A stretch of DNA of 64,000 nucleotides, from assembly GCF_001514215.1 (NCBI RefSeq), contig NZ_KQ948852.1, positions 417,576-481,575 on the forward strand, given 5' to 3'. Positions 23,471 to 32,627 of this stretch are shown piece by piece; position 1 is the stretch's first letter; the number at the start of each line of letters is the position of its first letter. The notes beneath the pieces were generated by a model. That model saw nothing but the letters and a program-made list of their open reading frames with translations, was not told the DNA's origin and searched no databases. A program made the translations under genes and the position numbers. This DNA is from Streptomyces bungoensis. Lineage in GTDB: Bacteria; Actinomycetota; Actinomycetes; Streptomycetales; Streptomycetaceae.

Positions 23471-26400
23471 TCAGAAGAGGGCGCCTTCGGCGCCCTCACC
23501 GAAACGCGAACCACCTCGTGCGGCGAGCTGCTCCTTGCGCTTACGGATGGCCTCAGGGGACGGCTGGGGCAGGTCAGGGTGCTTCTCCCTCGCCTTCTTC
23601 TCCGTCACTCCCTTGTGCAGGCCGAGGTGAACCTCATCGGCGTACGCCTGGTGGTTCAACTGACGCAGCCGGTCGATGATCTCGGTCCGGGCAAGCAGGC
23701 CGATGGTGTAGCGGGTGCCCTGGTCGGTCTCGTGGAAACCGTAGTCGAGCGGGAACGTCTCGTGAATTGGGTCCGCAGGCGGGGTCTGCCCGGTGTCATC
23801 AAGGAGATCGCGCCAGCCGTATGCCGCGATAGTTGCCTTGTCGATTTCTTCATGGATTCGACGCAGCTCAACAATGTCTTCGTCGCGACATTGAGGATCA
23901 TGAAAAAGATTGTAGGTGCCGGTTAGCCCTATGCGGCGCGCACTCATAAGATCACGTCGGTAGGCGTCGAGGTGGATACCCATCTCACGAAGCCGGGCAG
24001 TGAGGTTCGGCCGCACAAGGGTTTCGAAAACGTCAGTTGGCGTGTAGCGGAGGCCCGCACCTACACCAATTGTCGAACATCTGTCAACGGTCCACCAATA
24101 ATGCAGCGAACTGCTGAGCACGGCAAACAATTCGGTGTCCTCGGAGACGAACACGCCAAGCGTGTTGGAAAATACTTGCCCAGTAGGCACCATCGCCGGC
24201 ATAACGACCTTACTCACCAGCGCAATAACAATGCATCGACTCAAAGGGGCGATGGCGTTAACCATCGACATCTGTTTCTCAGCAAACTGCCACCAGCGCT
24301 CACGATACACTTTACGATTGCTCTGGTCTCGCTCCGGCTTCACCTCAGACAAAACCTGACGATAGGCTTTCTCGTAACCCCGAGCCTGACCCAAAGGCCA
24401 GTCGCGGAAGTTTATAATCCATCGCTCGGTGCCATGTAGCATATGGGTGTTGACATCCTGACCGTTAAGGAACGGGTACAGAATCTCCCGGTAGCGCGCG
24501 TCTTCCGCAATCCATGCGGAAGCCTCGCGCCTGGTAAGGGTAAAGCCCAGCCCTAGGACCACAGATCCCTGAAAGCAGACCCCCCGACTTTCGGAGAGGG
24601 GCTCTGCCCAGTTCCGCTCCCGGCTCGCGGGATTCAACGACGTCGAGATGCCGCCGGGCACCGGAAGACCGTTCAACACTGCGACGGCTGGACTAGCAGG
24701 GACCGTTCGACTCGTCCATATCGCACAGTATTCAAGAAGGGCAGACCGTGAGGGCCACGGAGCACTTTTGACGGCCCTGCGGATGACCACACCGCGACTC
24801 TCCAGTTGGTCAAGACCGACCTCACGCGTGTCACCCTGAGCCAGCGTGTTAGTGGCGATCAGTCCTGTCTGTCCACCCTGGTTCAGTAGAGCATCCGCCC
24901 GCAAAATGAAGTAGGCAATGAGATCAGCACTCCCTCGTGTGCCTTGAGCAACATGGTCGACCAAGTACTCTCTATACGCTTCGCCCATTGGACCCGTTAG
25001 CTTTTTCCCACCCAGGAAAGGCGGGTTACCCACGATCGCGTCGAACCCACCCCGCCGAGTAAAAACCTCCGGAAACACCAACGGCCAATGCACCGGCCGT
25101 CGCTCCAGCGCCCCCTCCGGCAGCTCAGCCCCCAGCCACTCCTCCGCCGTAGTCCGAGCCTCGCGCACCACCTCCGAGTCGTCCTCGACCCCGTCCTCCA
25201 TGATCCGCTGGACGATCCACGCCGCCTGCGGGAACAAGTCCCGGACCCGCTCCCCGCCGTCCTCCGCGTACCAAGGCACCCGCCCCGAAGCACAAGTACC
25301 CAGCGCCGCTCCCGCGATCAGGTCCCCCACCAACCGCAGCCGCCGCGAATGCCGGTTGACCTCCTCCAGCCGTTCCCGCTTCCTCTGGAGCGCCGGCAGG
25401 TCCACGCCCTTGATGGATGTGATCGCCAGGCGCTCCCGGGTCAGCTGGTCCACCAACGCACGCGCCTGCTCGGCCAAAATGTCAGCCTGCTGCTCCGGCT
25501 TCATGTGGACGCCCTGGATCTGCTCCATGCTGTGCACGCCGAGCAGCGAGTCGCCGCACACCAGCCGGTCGTCCAGGAACGTGAAAGGCCGCCCCGGGTC
25601 CATCGACACCAGCCACAGCGACAGCTTGGCCATCTCCACCGCCATGGGGTTGATGTCCACCCCGTACAGGCAGTGCTCGATGATCTGGCGCCGGGCCTCG
25701 ACGACCACCGGGTCCTGCTCCGCGTCGGCAGCAGTCACCGCCTCGACAGCCCGCCCCGCCCGGTAGACGATCGCGTCCGCGCGGCCCTCGTTCTCCCAGG
25801 CCTCGATCAGCCGGTCGCCGAGGTAGCGACAAGCCGCCACCAAGAACGCCGCCGAACCCATCGCTATGTCCGCGACCTTCAGGTCGAGAATCTGCTCGGA
25901 GGACTTCAACCGCCACTCCCCCGTGTCCGCCGTCTGGAGCGGGCCCGGCTCGTACACCAGGGGCTCCAGTGCGTGCAGCACGACCTCCTCCGCCAGGAAG
26001 CGGGGCGTGTAGTGCGTGCCGGTGTTCTTGCGGAGCGAGGACTCCGTGACGTACAGGGCGCCGTTCGGGATGACTGTCGGCAGGCCCCGCAGGTCGTCGC
26101 GGAGGATGCCGGCGAAGGGCAGGAGCCGCTCCGTCAGACCCGCGTGGTCCTTCGTCACCGCGTTCAGGCGGCGACGGGTCTCCGCCGCGGCCTCGGCTCC
26201 GGCCGGGGCGAGCTTCTTCTCCAACTGCCCGGCCGTCGCGGGCGGTTTCGGGTCCTTCCACTTCTCGTGGATCGCCTTCGCCAACGTCTTCAGCGAGCCG
26301 CCTGACTTCGCCGCCAACGACTCCAGCTCCCGCAGCGGGACTTCGTGCTCCAGGCCCTCGGGGCCGATCAGCCCCACCATGTGCTCGGTCGCGCGGCGGC

Positions 26401-27799
26401 CGTCGTACGACAGCAGGCCCTCGTAGACGTAGCCGATCTGCTCGACGTCCAGCGCGCGGAAGCTGAGCGTGCGGACCTCTCGGTCCTTGCCCTTGCCGAC
26501 GCGGACCTCCTGCACCGCCTGAAGCATGTGCAGGACCGTGCGGTCGTCTATCGGGAGGAGCGGGGTGGTGCGCTCCAGCCAGGGGTAGGCGTCGGGGTCG
26601 AAGATCGAGCCGTCGTAGGCCGGGAGGTGGAGGCCGGAGCCGGGGTGGTCCACTCCCCCGTGCACCGCGTGGAACAGGGCTATCAGGCGGTGCCAGGCCG
26701 ACCTGGTGTGCTCCAGCGACGCCTCGCCCTCCTCGTCCGCGCGCGCCTTCAGCTCGTCGCGCAGGAAGCGGGCGGAGTACGACCGGGCGTACACCTCGTT
26801 GTCCGCCGGGAGCAGACCGCGTTCCTCGGCGAACAACAGGAACACTATGCGCATCATCACGGCGACCGAGGCGCGGTACACCTCGCCGGCGCTGACACCG
26901 GAGGCGTGCAGGCCGGGGGCGCCGTCCTCCATGGCCCGTACGTCGGCGCGGCCGATCGCGTCCACGAGCAATTCCACCGCCTGGCGGACCTGGACGCCCA
27001 GCGCCTCGGTGACGTCCTCGCCCGCCGCGAGGCTCTCCTTGAGCAGGCCCACCAGCGTCTCGGGCTCGTCGTACTCGAAGAAGCGGCGGCGGCGCAGCAG
27101 CGAGACGAAGGCGCGGACGACGTTGCGTTCGGCGGCCTCGTTCCAGCCGATCGCGTCGAAGACGGCCGTCGTCGTGACGCCGCCGAGCGGGGCCCAGACC
27201 AGGCACCACCAGCGGCCGTCGGTGACCAGGCCGAGCGGCACGCCGTGGTGGCGGAGCAGGCGGGCCAGGCGGTCGGCGGGTGCCGCCGCCCAGTCGCCGC
27301 CCCCGCCGGCCCGCGCGGTGGGCGCGGTGCCCGCCGGGACCGTCAGGCCGAGCAGCCGCACCCGCTTCGCGGCGGCCTCGGTGCTGGGCTCGGTCGCGAG
27401 GTCGGTGCCCGGGTCGACGAGGGCGAAGTCGGGGCGGACCTCGGTGTTGTGCTCGGCGACGCGCAGGGTGAGGCGGTCCAGCCCGTGGTGCTCCGACTCC
27501 CCCACGCGGAGCGTCAGCGCGTCGTTCCAGCCCAGCAGGCGGCTCAGGATGTACGCCACCCACTCGTCGCGGCCCGCCGTCGTGTCCGTCTGCCAGTCCG
27601 CGTGACGGGCGCGCAGCCGGGCCCGTTCGTCCTTCTCCAGGGCGTCGAGCTGGGGCCAGGCGCGCAGCAGGACGGGCATGGTGAGGAAGGGGCCGGAGAC
27701 CTCGGTGAGGTCCAGCCACTCCTGGTGCTGGCGGCGGCCGTCGGCGGCCTGGGCCTTGGCTGCGGCTATTCCGGAGCTCGCGGTGCGGCGGGGGCTCAT
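23471..27799 (-). CDS. Giant adenine-specific DNA methylase (DrmMI/PglX-like, Eco57I-type)
   Basis: Predicted 1442 aa. The methylase core has motif I as VADIAMGSAAFLVAAC near residue 644 and motif IV GNPPF near 923. Canonical relatives have DPAMGSGAFL, so Pro and one Gly of motif I are changed here. The N-terminal 600 residues are helical with regions typical of type IIG/BREX/DISARM methylases. The region after NPPF (about 925-1310) is the target recognition domain and is visibly AT-richer. ATG 27799 overlaps the stop of the helicase gene by ATGA and uses the AAAGGAGG inside it. N6-adenine methylation of host DNA for self-recognition is the expected role, paired with the DrmD-like helicase. 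No drmA, drmB or drmC is adjacent. Confidence 0.85.
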   Translation of the reverse strand: MSPRRTASSGIAAAKAQAADGRRQHQEWLDLTEVSGPFLTMPVLLRAWPQLDALEKDERARLRARHADWQTDTTAGRDEWVAYILSRLLGWNDALTLRVGESEHHGLDRLTLRVAEHNTEVRPDFALVDPGTDLATEPSTEAAAKRVRLLGLTVPAGTAPTARAGGGGDWAAAPADRLARLLRHHGVPLGLVTDGRWWCLVWAPLGGVTTTAVFDAIGWNEAAERNVVRAFVSLLRRRRFFEYDEPETLVGLLKESLAAGEDVTEALGVQVRQAVELLVDAIGRADVRAMEDGAPGLHASGVSAGEVYRASVAVMMRIVFLLFAEERGLLPADNEVYARSYSARFLRDELKARADEEGEASLEHTRSAWHRLIALFHAVHGGVDHPGSGLHLPAYDGSIFDPDAYPWLERTTPLLPIDDRTVLHMLQAVQEVRVGKGKDREVRTLSFRALDVEQIGYVYEGLLSYDGRRATEHMVGLIGPEGLEHEVPLRELESLAAKSGGSLKTLAKAIHEKWKDPKPPATAGQLEKKLAPAGAEAAAETRRRLNAVTKDHAGLTERLLPFAGILRDDLRGLPTVIPNGALYVTESSLRKNTGTHYTPRFLAEEVVLHALEPLVYEPGPLQTADTGEWRLKSSEQILDLKVADIAMGSAAFLVAACRYLGDRLIEAWENEGRADAIVYRAGRAVEAVTAADAEQDPVVVEARRQIIEHCLYGVDINPMAVEMAKLSLWLVSMDPGRPFTFLDDRLVCGDSLLGVHSMEQIQGVHMKPEQQADILAEQARALVDQLTRERLAITSIKGVDLPALQRKRERLEEVNRHSRRLRLVGDLIAGAALGTCASGRVPWYAEDGGERVRDLFPQAAWIVQRIMEDGVEDDSEVVREARTTAEEWLGAELPEGALERRPVHWPLVFPEVFTRRGGFDAIVGNPPFLGGKKLTGPMGEAYREYLVDHVAQGTRGSADLIAYFILRADALLNQGGQTGLIATNTLAQGDTREVGLDQLESRGVVIRRAVKSAPWPSRSALLEYCAIWTSRTVPASPAVAVLNGLPVPGGISTSLNPASRERNWAEPLSESRGVCFQGSVVLGLGFTLTRREASAWIAEDARYREILYPFLNGQDVNTHMLHGTERWIINFRDWPLGQARGYEKAYRQVLSEVKPERDQSNRKVYRERWWQFAEKQMSMVNAIAPLSRCIVIALVSKVVMPAMVPTGQVFSNTLGVFVSEDTELFAVLSSSLHYWWTVDRCSTIGVGAGLRYTPTDVFETLVRPNLTARLREMGIHLDAYRRDLMSARRIGLTGTYNLFHDPQCRDEDIVELRRIHEEIDKATIAAYGWRDLLDDTGQTPPADPIHETFPLDYGFHETDQGTRYTIGLLARTEIIDRLRQLNHQAYADEVHLGLHKGVTEKKAREKHPDLPQPSPEAIRKRKEQLAARGGSRFGEGAEGALF

Positions 27800-30700
27800 C
27801 GGCGGGCCTCCTTTGCGGGAACGACGAAGACGACGGCGGCGGGGAAGAGGTGGGAGCGGGGCTCGCGGTAGCGGGCGGCGATGGCGGCGAGTTCGCGCTC
27901 GCGCTCGGCGGGGAGGCCTTCGAGGCGTTCCCGCCAGCGGCGGCGGTCGTCCTCGAACTGGCGGCGCTCGTGGCCGGTCAGCTCGTGGGTGGACAGCAGG
28001 GCGAGCTGTTCGCCGTCGCCGTCGCCCTCCTCCTTGAGCTTGGCGCGCAGGGTGGCCTCGAAGCGGTCGAGGGTGGCGGTGATGCGGCGCTCCTCCTCGG
28101 CCCGGCGGTCGGCGAGCCGGCTCTCCAGCTGGCGGCCGAGTTCGGTGGCGCGGGCCTCCAGGGAGCGGTAGAGCGGGTCGCGGAGCACCGGCCAGGCCTC
28201 GGTGAGTTCCCTGCGCAGGTGCGGGGCGGCCTCGGCGCCCTCGGTGAGGGCCTGGGAGAGGACCCGGCCCTGCTCGTTCACCGACTCCCAGCGGCGGAAG
28301 CGGCCGGTGTCGCCGAACCAGCCGCCCGCGTAGAGGACTTCCTCGTGCAGGCGGGTGCCGTCGGTGCCGACGAGGACGTAGCGGGCGTAGGCGGAGACCA
28401 GGGTGGTCGTCACCGCCGGGTCGTCGGTCACGACGGCGGTGACGCGGCTGAGGCCGACCGAGTCGGCGTTCCAGACGGCGGCGGTGAGCAGGCGGGTGGA
28501 GAGGGCGACGAGGGGGTGCTTGAGGTGGGCGAGGACCGCGTCGTCGCCGGCCTGCGCGGCGACCACCGGGGAGAACGTGAGCGGGCGCTGCTCGCCCTCG
28601 CGGAGTTTGTGGGCGAGGCCGCGGGTGGCGCGCTCCCAGCTTCCGGAGAGGGGCTGCACCTCGAAGAGGTCGCCGGGCTCGAAGTGTTCGGCGTGGAAGT
28701 CGGAGGGCAGGAGCGGCGGCTGGTGGTCGAGGGCGAGGGCGGTGTCCACGACGCGCTTGACGTTGGCCGGGGTCAGGCCGAGGGCGGTCACGGTGCCCTC
28801 GTACTGGTCGGCGAGCCGCTTGGTCTGGGCGGTGACGTTCTGCTCGGGCGCGACCTCGCCGCCGGTGCGGCGGCCTTTGATCGGCTTGGGCTTGGCGTTC
28901 TCGATGTCGACGGGGGCGGTGTCGCCGGTCATGCGGCGCTGTACGGCGTCGGCGAGGACGGCGTTGACGGAGCCGAGGTCGTGCTCCATGCGCGCGACCT
29001 TCTTGGCGACGCGGGAGAGGAACTCCAGGTCGGCTTCGTAGGAGCCTGCCTGGGCCTGCTGCCAGCCGGAGCCGATGAAGTGGGTGATCTCCGGGTCCCG
29101 CTTCTGGCCCCAGCGGTCGATGCGGCCGATGCGCTGTTCGAGCTTGTTGGGGTTGAAGGGTATGTCGTAGTTGATCAGGCGGTGGCAATGGTTCTGGAGG
29201 TCGATGCCCTCGCCGGCGGCGTCGGTGGCGAGGAGGATGCGCACCTTGCCCTCGGGCTGGGAGGGGTCGGCCTGGAAGCCGAGGCGGATACGCTCGCGCT
29301 CCTCGGCGGACAGGCCGCCGTGGAGGCGTTCGACGCGGCCGCCGTCGGTCAGCTCCTCCTGCTGGAGGAGGTCGTGGAGCCATTCCTGGGTGTCGCGGTA
29401 CTCGGTGAAGACGACGACCCGCTCGTCGGTCCAGCGCTTGCCGTCGGACGTCCGGCATATCGCCTTGAGCGCGCGTATGAAGGCCTCCGCCTTGGAGTCG
29501 GGGGCGGCCTCGTGGGTGAGGGCCCAGCGCTCCATCTCCTGCAGCAGGTCCAGTTCCCGGCCGTCCTCGGCGGGGGTGAGCGAGGTGGAGCGGGTCAGGG
29601 CGTCGTCCTCGGCGTCGACGAGGCCGGTGTCGTCGAGGTCGGCGACGAGGTCGGCGAACTCCTCCAGCCACTCGGGGACTTCGGCGGCGGCCGCGCGTCC
29701 CTTCGCCGGGCCGGTGTCCTCCAGGTGGGAGAGGTAGACCTGGACGGTGTGCAGGAAGGCGGCCGGGGAGGAAAACAGGCGCTTCTTCAGCAGCAGGGTC
29801 ACCAGGTCGGCGGCGCGGCGCCCGCCGCGGGCCTTCGGGGTGAGCTTCCTGCGGCGCTGCTCGGCGAACTCCCCGAGCAGGCCGTGGATCTCGCGTTCCT
29901 GCGGGGTGTAGTCGACGGCGAGTTCGCGGGTGCGGCGGGTGCGGAAGCGGGGCGTGCCGTCGGCGTTGGTGACGGTGGACTTCAGGCGCCGTACGACGGT
30001 GTCCTTCAGGGCTTCCTTGTCGGGGTCGACGCCGCGGGCGAAACGCTGGTCGTCGATGAGTTCGAGCAGGGCCGTGTACGACTCGGGGTAGCCGTTGTGC
30101 GGGGTGGCGGAGAGGAACAGCCGGTGTTCGAAGTGCGGGACGAGGCGCCGGATCAGCTTGGTCTGCTGAGAGTCGACGGCGTACACCTGCTTGGGCGCGG
30201 CGGGTGCGACGTGGTGGGCCTCGTCGAGGACGAGCAGGTCGAAGAAGCGCTTGTGCTCGCCGTCGGGGCTCTCCTCGGGGGCGCCTATGACCTCGTCGAG
30301 GAGGCGCTGGGCCTTCTGGCCGCGCAGCCAGGGCAGGGAGACGATGGTGAGCGGGTGGACGCGGAAGGGGTTCGCGGCGGTGCCGTGGGTGCGGCGCAGG
30401 CGGGCGCAGTGCTCGGAGTCGACGATGGTGAACTCCAGGCCGAACTTCTCCGCCATCTCGTCGCGCCACTTGAGGGTCAGGCCCGCCGGGCAGACCACCA
30501 TGGCGCGGCGGGCCCGGCCGCGCAGCAGGAGTTCCTGCACGACGAGGCCGGCCTCGATGGTCTTGCCGAGGCCGACGTCGTCGGCGAGGAGGAGGTTGAC
30601 GCGGGGGGCGCCGACGGCGCGGGAGACCGGCTCAAGCTGGTACGGCTCGACGGCGACACCGGAACGGAACGGCGCCTGGGAGGTCTTGGCGTCGGCGGAG

Positions 30701-31041
30701 GCGACGGCGGACCAGCGGACGGCGTCGAGGAACGCGGCCAGGCGGTTCGGGGGGTCGTAGGCGCCGATGGAGGCGTCGGGGAGGGAGCCGGCGGGCAGGA
30801 CGCGGCGGCCGGGCTCGACCTCCCAGATGACGGAGAGGGTGTCGCCGAAGCGGCCGTCGGCGACGGACTGGAGGTGGACCAGGGTCGCGCCTCGGCGGTC
30901 GTCGTCTCCGTCGCCGGCCGGCGGGGAGGGCTCGACCCGGGCCACCACCCACGACTGTCCGCGGACCTCGACGAGATTGCCTTCCTCGGGGAGCTGTTCG
31001 GCCCCCGTCCGCTCGGTCGCACGCTGAACTGCCGACGTCAT
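27796..31041 (-). CDS. SNF2-type DEAD/DEAH helicase (DrmD-like)
   Basis: Predicted 1081 aa; ATG 31041 follows GAGGGGATC. An N-terminal segment (NLVEVRGQSWVVARVE) precedes the SNF2 core: motif I DDVGLGKT near 160, DEAHH near 276, SATPHNG near 305, TDAAGEGIDL near 610 and QRIGRIDRWGQ near 637. The last 350 residues are helical, with a charged coiled-coil-like stretch (RRAEEERRITATLDR). The order and the following adenine methylase match drmD-drmMI of class 1 DISARM phage defence, so it probably translocates on double-stranded DNA to act against unmodified invaders. Shared element copy E stands 96 bases upstream. The two-gene set without the DISARM core could be a reduced or distinct system. Confidence 0.85.
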   Translation of the reverse strand: MTSAVQRATERTGAEQLPEEGNLVEVRGQSWVVARVEPSPPAGDGDDDRRGATLVHLQSVADGRFGDTLSVIWEVEPGRRVLPAGSLPDASIGAYDPPNRLAAFLDAVRWSAVASADAKTSQAPFRSGVAVEPYQLEPVSRAVGAPRVNLLLADDVGLGKTIEAGLVVQELLLRGRARRAMVVCPAGLTLKWRDEMAEKFGLEFTIVDSEHCARLRRTHGTAANPFRVHPLTIVSLPWLRGQKAQRLLDEVIGAPEESPDGEHKRFFDLLVLDEAHHVAPAAPKQVYAVDSQQTKLIRRLVPHFEHRLFLSATPHNGYPESYTALLELIDDQRFARGVDPDKEALKDTVVRRLKSTVTNADGTPRFRTRRTRELAVDYTPQEREIHGLLGEFAEQRRRKLTPKARGGRRAADLVTLLLKKRLFSSPAAFLHTVQVYLSHLEDTGPAKGRAAAAEVPEWLEEFADLVADLDDTGLVDAEDDALTRSTSLTPAEDGRELDLLQEMERWALTHEAAPDSKAEAFIRALKAICRTSDGKRWTDERVVVFTEYRDTQEWLHDLLQQEELTDGGRVERLHGGLSAEERERIRLGFQADPSQPEGKVRILLATDAAGEGIDLQNHCHRLINYDIPFNPNKLEQRIGRIDRWGQKRDPEITHFIGSGWQQAQAGSYEADLEFLSRVAKKVARMEHDLGSVNAVLADAVQRRMTGDTAPVDIENAKPKPIKGRRTGGEVAPEQNVTAQTKRLADQYEGTVTALGLTPANVKRVVDTALALDHQPPLLPSDFHAEHFEPGDLFEVQPLSGSWERATRGLAHKLREGEQRPLTFSPVVAAQAGDDAVLAHLKHPLVALSTRLLTAAVWNADSVGLSRVTAVVTDDPAVTTTLVSAYARYVLVGTDGTRLHEEVLYAGGWFGDTGRFRRWESVNEQGRVLSQALTEGAEAAPHLRRELTEAWPVLRDPLYRSLEARATELGRQLESRLADRRAEEERRITATLDRFEATLRAKLKEEGDGDGEQLALLSTHELTGHERRQFEDDRRRWRERLEGLPAERERELAAIAARYREPRSHLFPAAVVFVVPAKEARR

Positions 31042-31137
31042 GGGCGCTGATCCCCTCGGTGTCTCCTGTGCCGTCCGTAGACCGTGATCTGTCTCCCCAC
31101 CGGAACGGCGCGTCGGAGCGTAACACGGTCCGCCAAC

Positions 31138-31152
31138 TGTGAACAGAGCTCA
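31138..31152 (-). promoter_or_regulatory. Shared element copy E (TGAGCTCTGTTCACA), upstream of the DrmD-like operon
   Basis: On the minus strand it reads TGAGCTCTGTTCACA, inside a wider symmetric sequence CTGTGA-N7-TCACAG. It lies 96 bases before the helicase ATG. A TTACGCT box downstream could be the -10. Confidence 0.6.
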
Positions 31153-31184
31153 CAGAGTTGGGTTGCGGCTGAACTGCCACTGCT

Positions 31185-32447
31185 TCAGCCCATCCGCCGC
31201 AGCCGCTCCAGCAGCGCCCGGCTGCGCCCGTGCCCGGCGCCGGAAGCGGCCATGACGGCGTCCTCCTCGTCGGCCAGGCGCCGCAGCAGCTCCTCGGCGG
31301 CATGTCTTTCTCCGGCGCGGATCAGCAGTACGGCGATCTCGTAGCGGGTGTCCAGCACCGCGGGGTGGCCCGGTCCGAGCAGGCTGCGCTGTTCGGCGAG
31401 GACCGACTTCAGCTCGTCCAGGGCCTCCCGGGTACGGCCGAGCGCGCCCACGCACAGGGCGGCTCCGGACCGCGCGGCCAGCGTGCCCGCGCGGTCGAGG
31501 CCGGGGGCGGCCATCAACTGCTGGTACTCCTCGAGGGCATGAGCCGGACGGCCGGCCCGGCGCAGGGCCTCGATCTCGGCCAGGCGTGGATGAGGAGGCG
31601 CCGACTCGGCGGCGGAAGCCGGACGGGGCGCCCAGGCGGTGAGCAGGGCCGCCACCTCGGCGGCCGAGCCGGGCCGGTCCTCCGGCTTCTTCTCCAGCAG
31701 CCGCTCGACCAGGGTCCGCAGGCCGTCGGGCACGTCGGGGCGGCGGTCGGCGAGCGGCGGGACGGGCTCGTTGGCGTGCCGGTGGTACAGCATGAAGGGG
31801 CTGCCGTCGGTGAAGGGCGGTGTGCCGCTGAGGAGTTCGTACAGGACGCAGCCCAGCGAGTAGAGGTCGCTCGCGGGCACCGTGCGGCCCACGGCCTGTT
31901 CGGGCGCCATGTAGACGACCGTGCCCGGGGTGGCGTTGGAGGCGGTGAAGTGCGTTTCGCCGGGCTGTGGTTCCAGGGCCGCGGCCACCCCGAAGTCCAG
32001 GACTTTGATGTCTCCGTCCGGGGTGATCATCAGGTTCGACGGTTTGAGGTCGCGGTGCACGACGCCCTGACCGTGGGCGTAGGAGAGCACTTCGGCTGTG
32101 CGGCGGGCGACGTCCGCCGCCTGCTCGGTGCCGAGCGGCCCGTTGTTCTTGAGGACGGCGTCCAGGGCTCGGCCGGGGACGAGATCCATGACCAGGTAGA
32201 GCTCGCCTGCGTGGTTGCCGTGGTCGTGGACGGCGGGGACACCCGGGTGGCGCAGGCGGCTGGTCAGGCGGATCTCGCGCAGGAAGCGGCGTTCAAGTGT
32301 GCTGGGTTCGGCACCGCGGCCGCGGGTGGCCAGGAGTTTGACGGCCACCTCGCGGTGATGGTCCCGGTCGTACGCCGCCCAGACGACGCCCATGCCGCCC
32401 CGGCCCAGTTCGTGCGTGAGCTCGTACCGCCCAAGGCTTCGCCCCAT
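31185..32447 (-). CDS. Soluble Ser/Thr protein kinase with TPR-like C-terminus
   Basis: Predicted 420 aa. Kinase domain at about 6-275: LGRGGMGVVWA glycine loop, VAVKLL, HRDLKPSN, DFG, TPGTVVYMAPEQ and the DLYSLGCVLYELL helix. There is no membrane span; the last 130 residues (EALRRAGRPAHALEEYQQL and ALCVGALGRTREALDELK) look like tetratricopeptide-type helical pairs for protein contacts. It follows a second kinase gene on the same strand with a 180-base gap that contains the palindrome TGGGTACCCA at 32565-32574. Substrates are unknown. Its place between the DrmD-like operon and a methylase gene suggests a regulatory or abortive-infection type role, as known for some defence kinases; this is inference. 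Confidence 0.85.
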   Translation of the reverse strand: MGRSLGRYELTHELGRGGMGVVWAAYDRDHHREVAVKLLATRGRGAEPSTLERRFLREIRLTSRLRHPGVPAVHDHGNHAGELYLVMDLVPGRALDAVLKNNGPLGTEQAADVARRTAEVLSYAHGQGVVHRDLKPSNLMITPDGDIKVLDFGVAAALEPQPGETHFTASNATPGTVVYMAPEQAVGRTVPASDLYSLGCVLYELLSGTPPFTDGSPFMLYHRHANEPVPPLADRRPDVPDGLRTLVERLLEKKPEDRPGSAAEVAALLTAWAPRPASAAESAPPHPRLAEIEALRRAGRPAHALEEYQQLMAAPGLDRAGTLAARSGAALCVGALGRTREALDELKSVLAEQRSLLGPGHPAVLDTRYEIAVLLIRAGERHAAEELLRRLADEEDAVMAASGAGHGRSRALLERLRRMG

Positions 32448-32627
32448 CCCGCCCCGTCCCCAGTCCCGGCGCTCCCCGCGCCCGCCGCCTCCCGGCGGCC
32501 GGGGACGTCACGGCACCCGGCCGACGAGATCATTGTGTCACCGGATCACGGCACTTCCAGCCCTTGGGTACCCAGAAAGATGATTCCTACAACCACCCTC
32601 CGGGGCGGCCGGGAAGGGGAGCGCGTC

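Noticed and set aside
27799..30469. N-terminal extension of the methylase frame beyond 27799
   Set aside because: The extension is Arg/Pro-rich and overlaps the helicase coding sequence; ATG 27799 with AAAGGAGG and the ATGA overlap is the natural start.
27850..31050. 1066-codon plus-strand open frame opposite the DrmD-like helicase
   Set aside because: Antisense shadow with biased Gly/Val/Ala/Leu content; helicase motifs lie on the minus strand.
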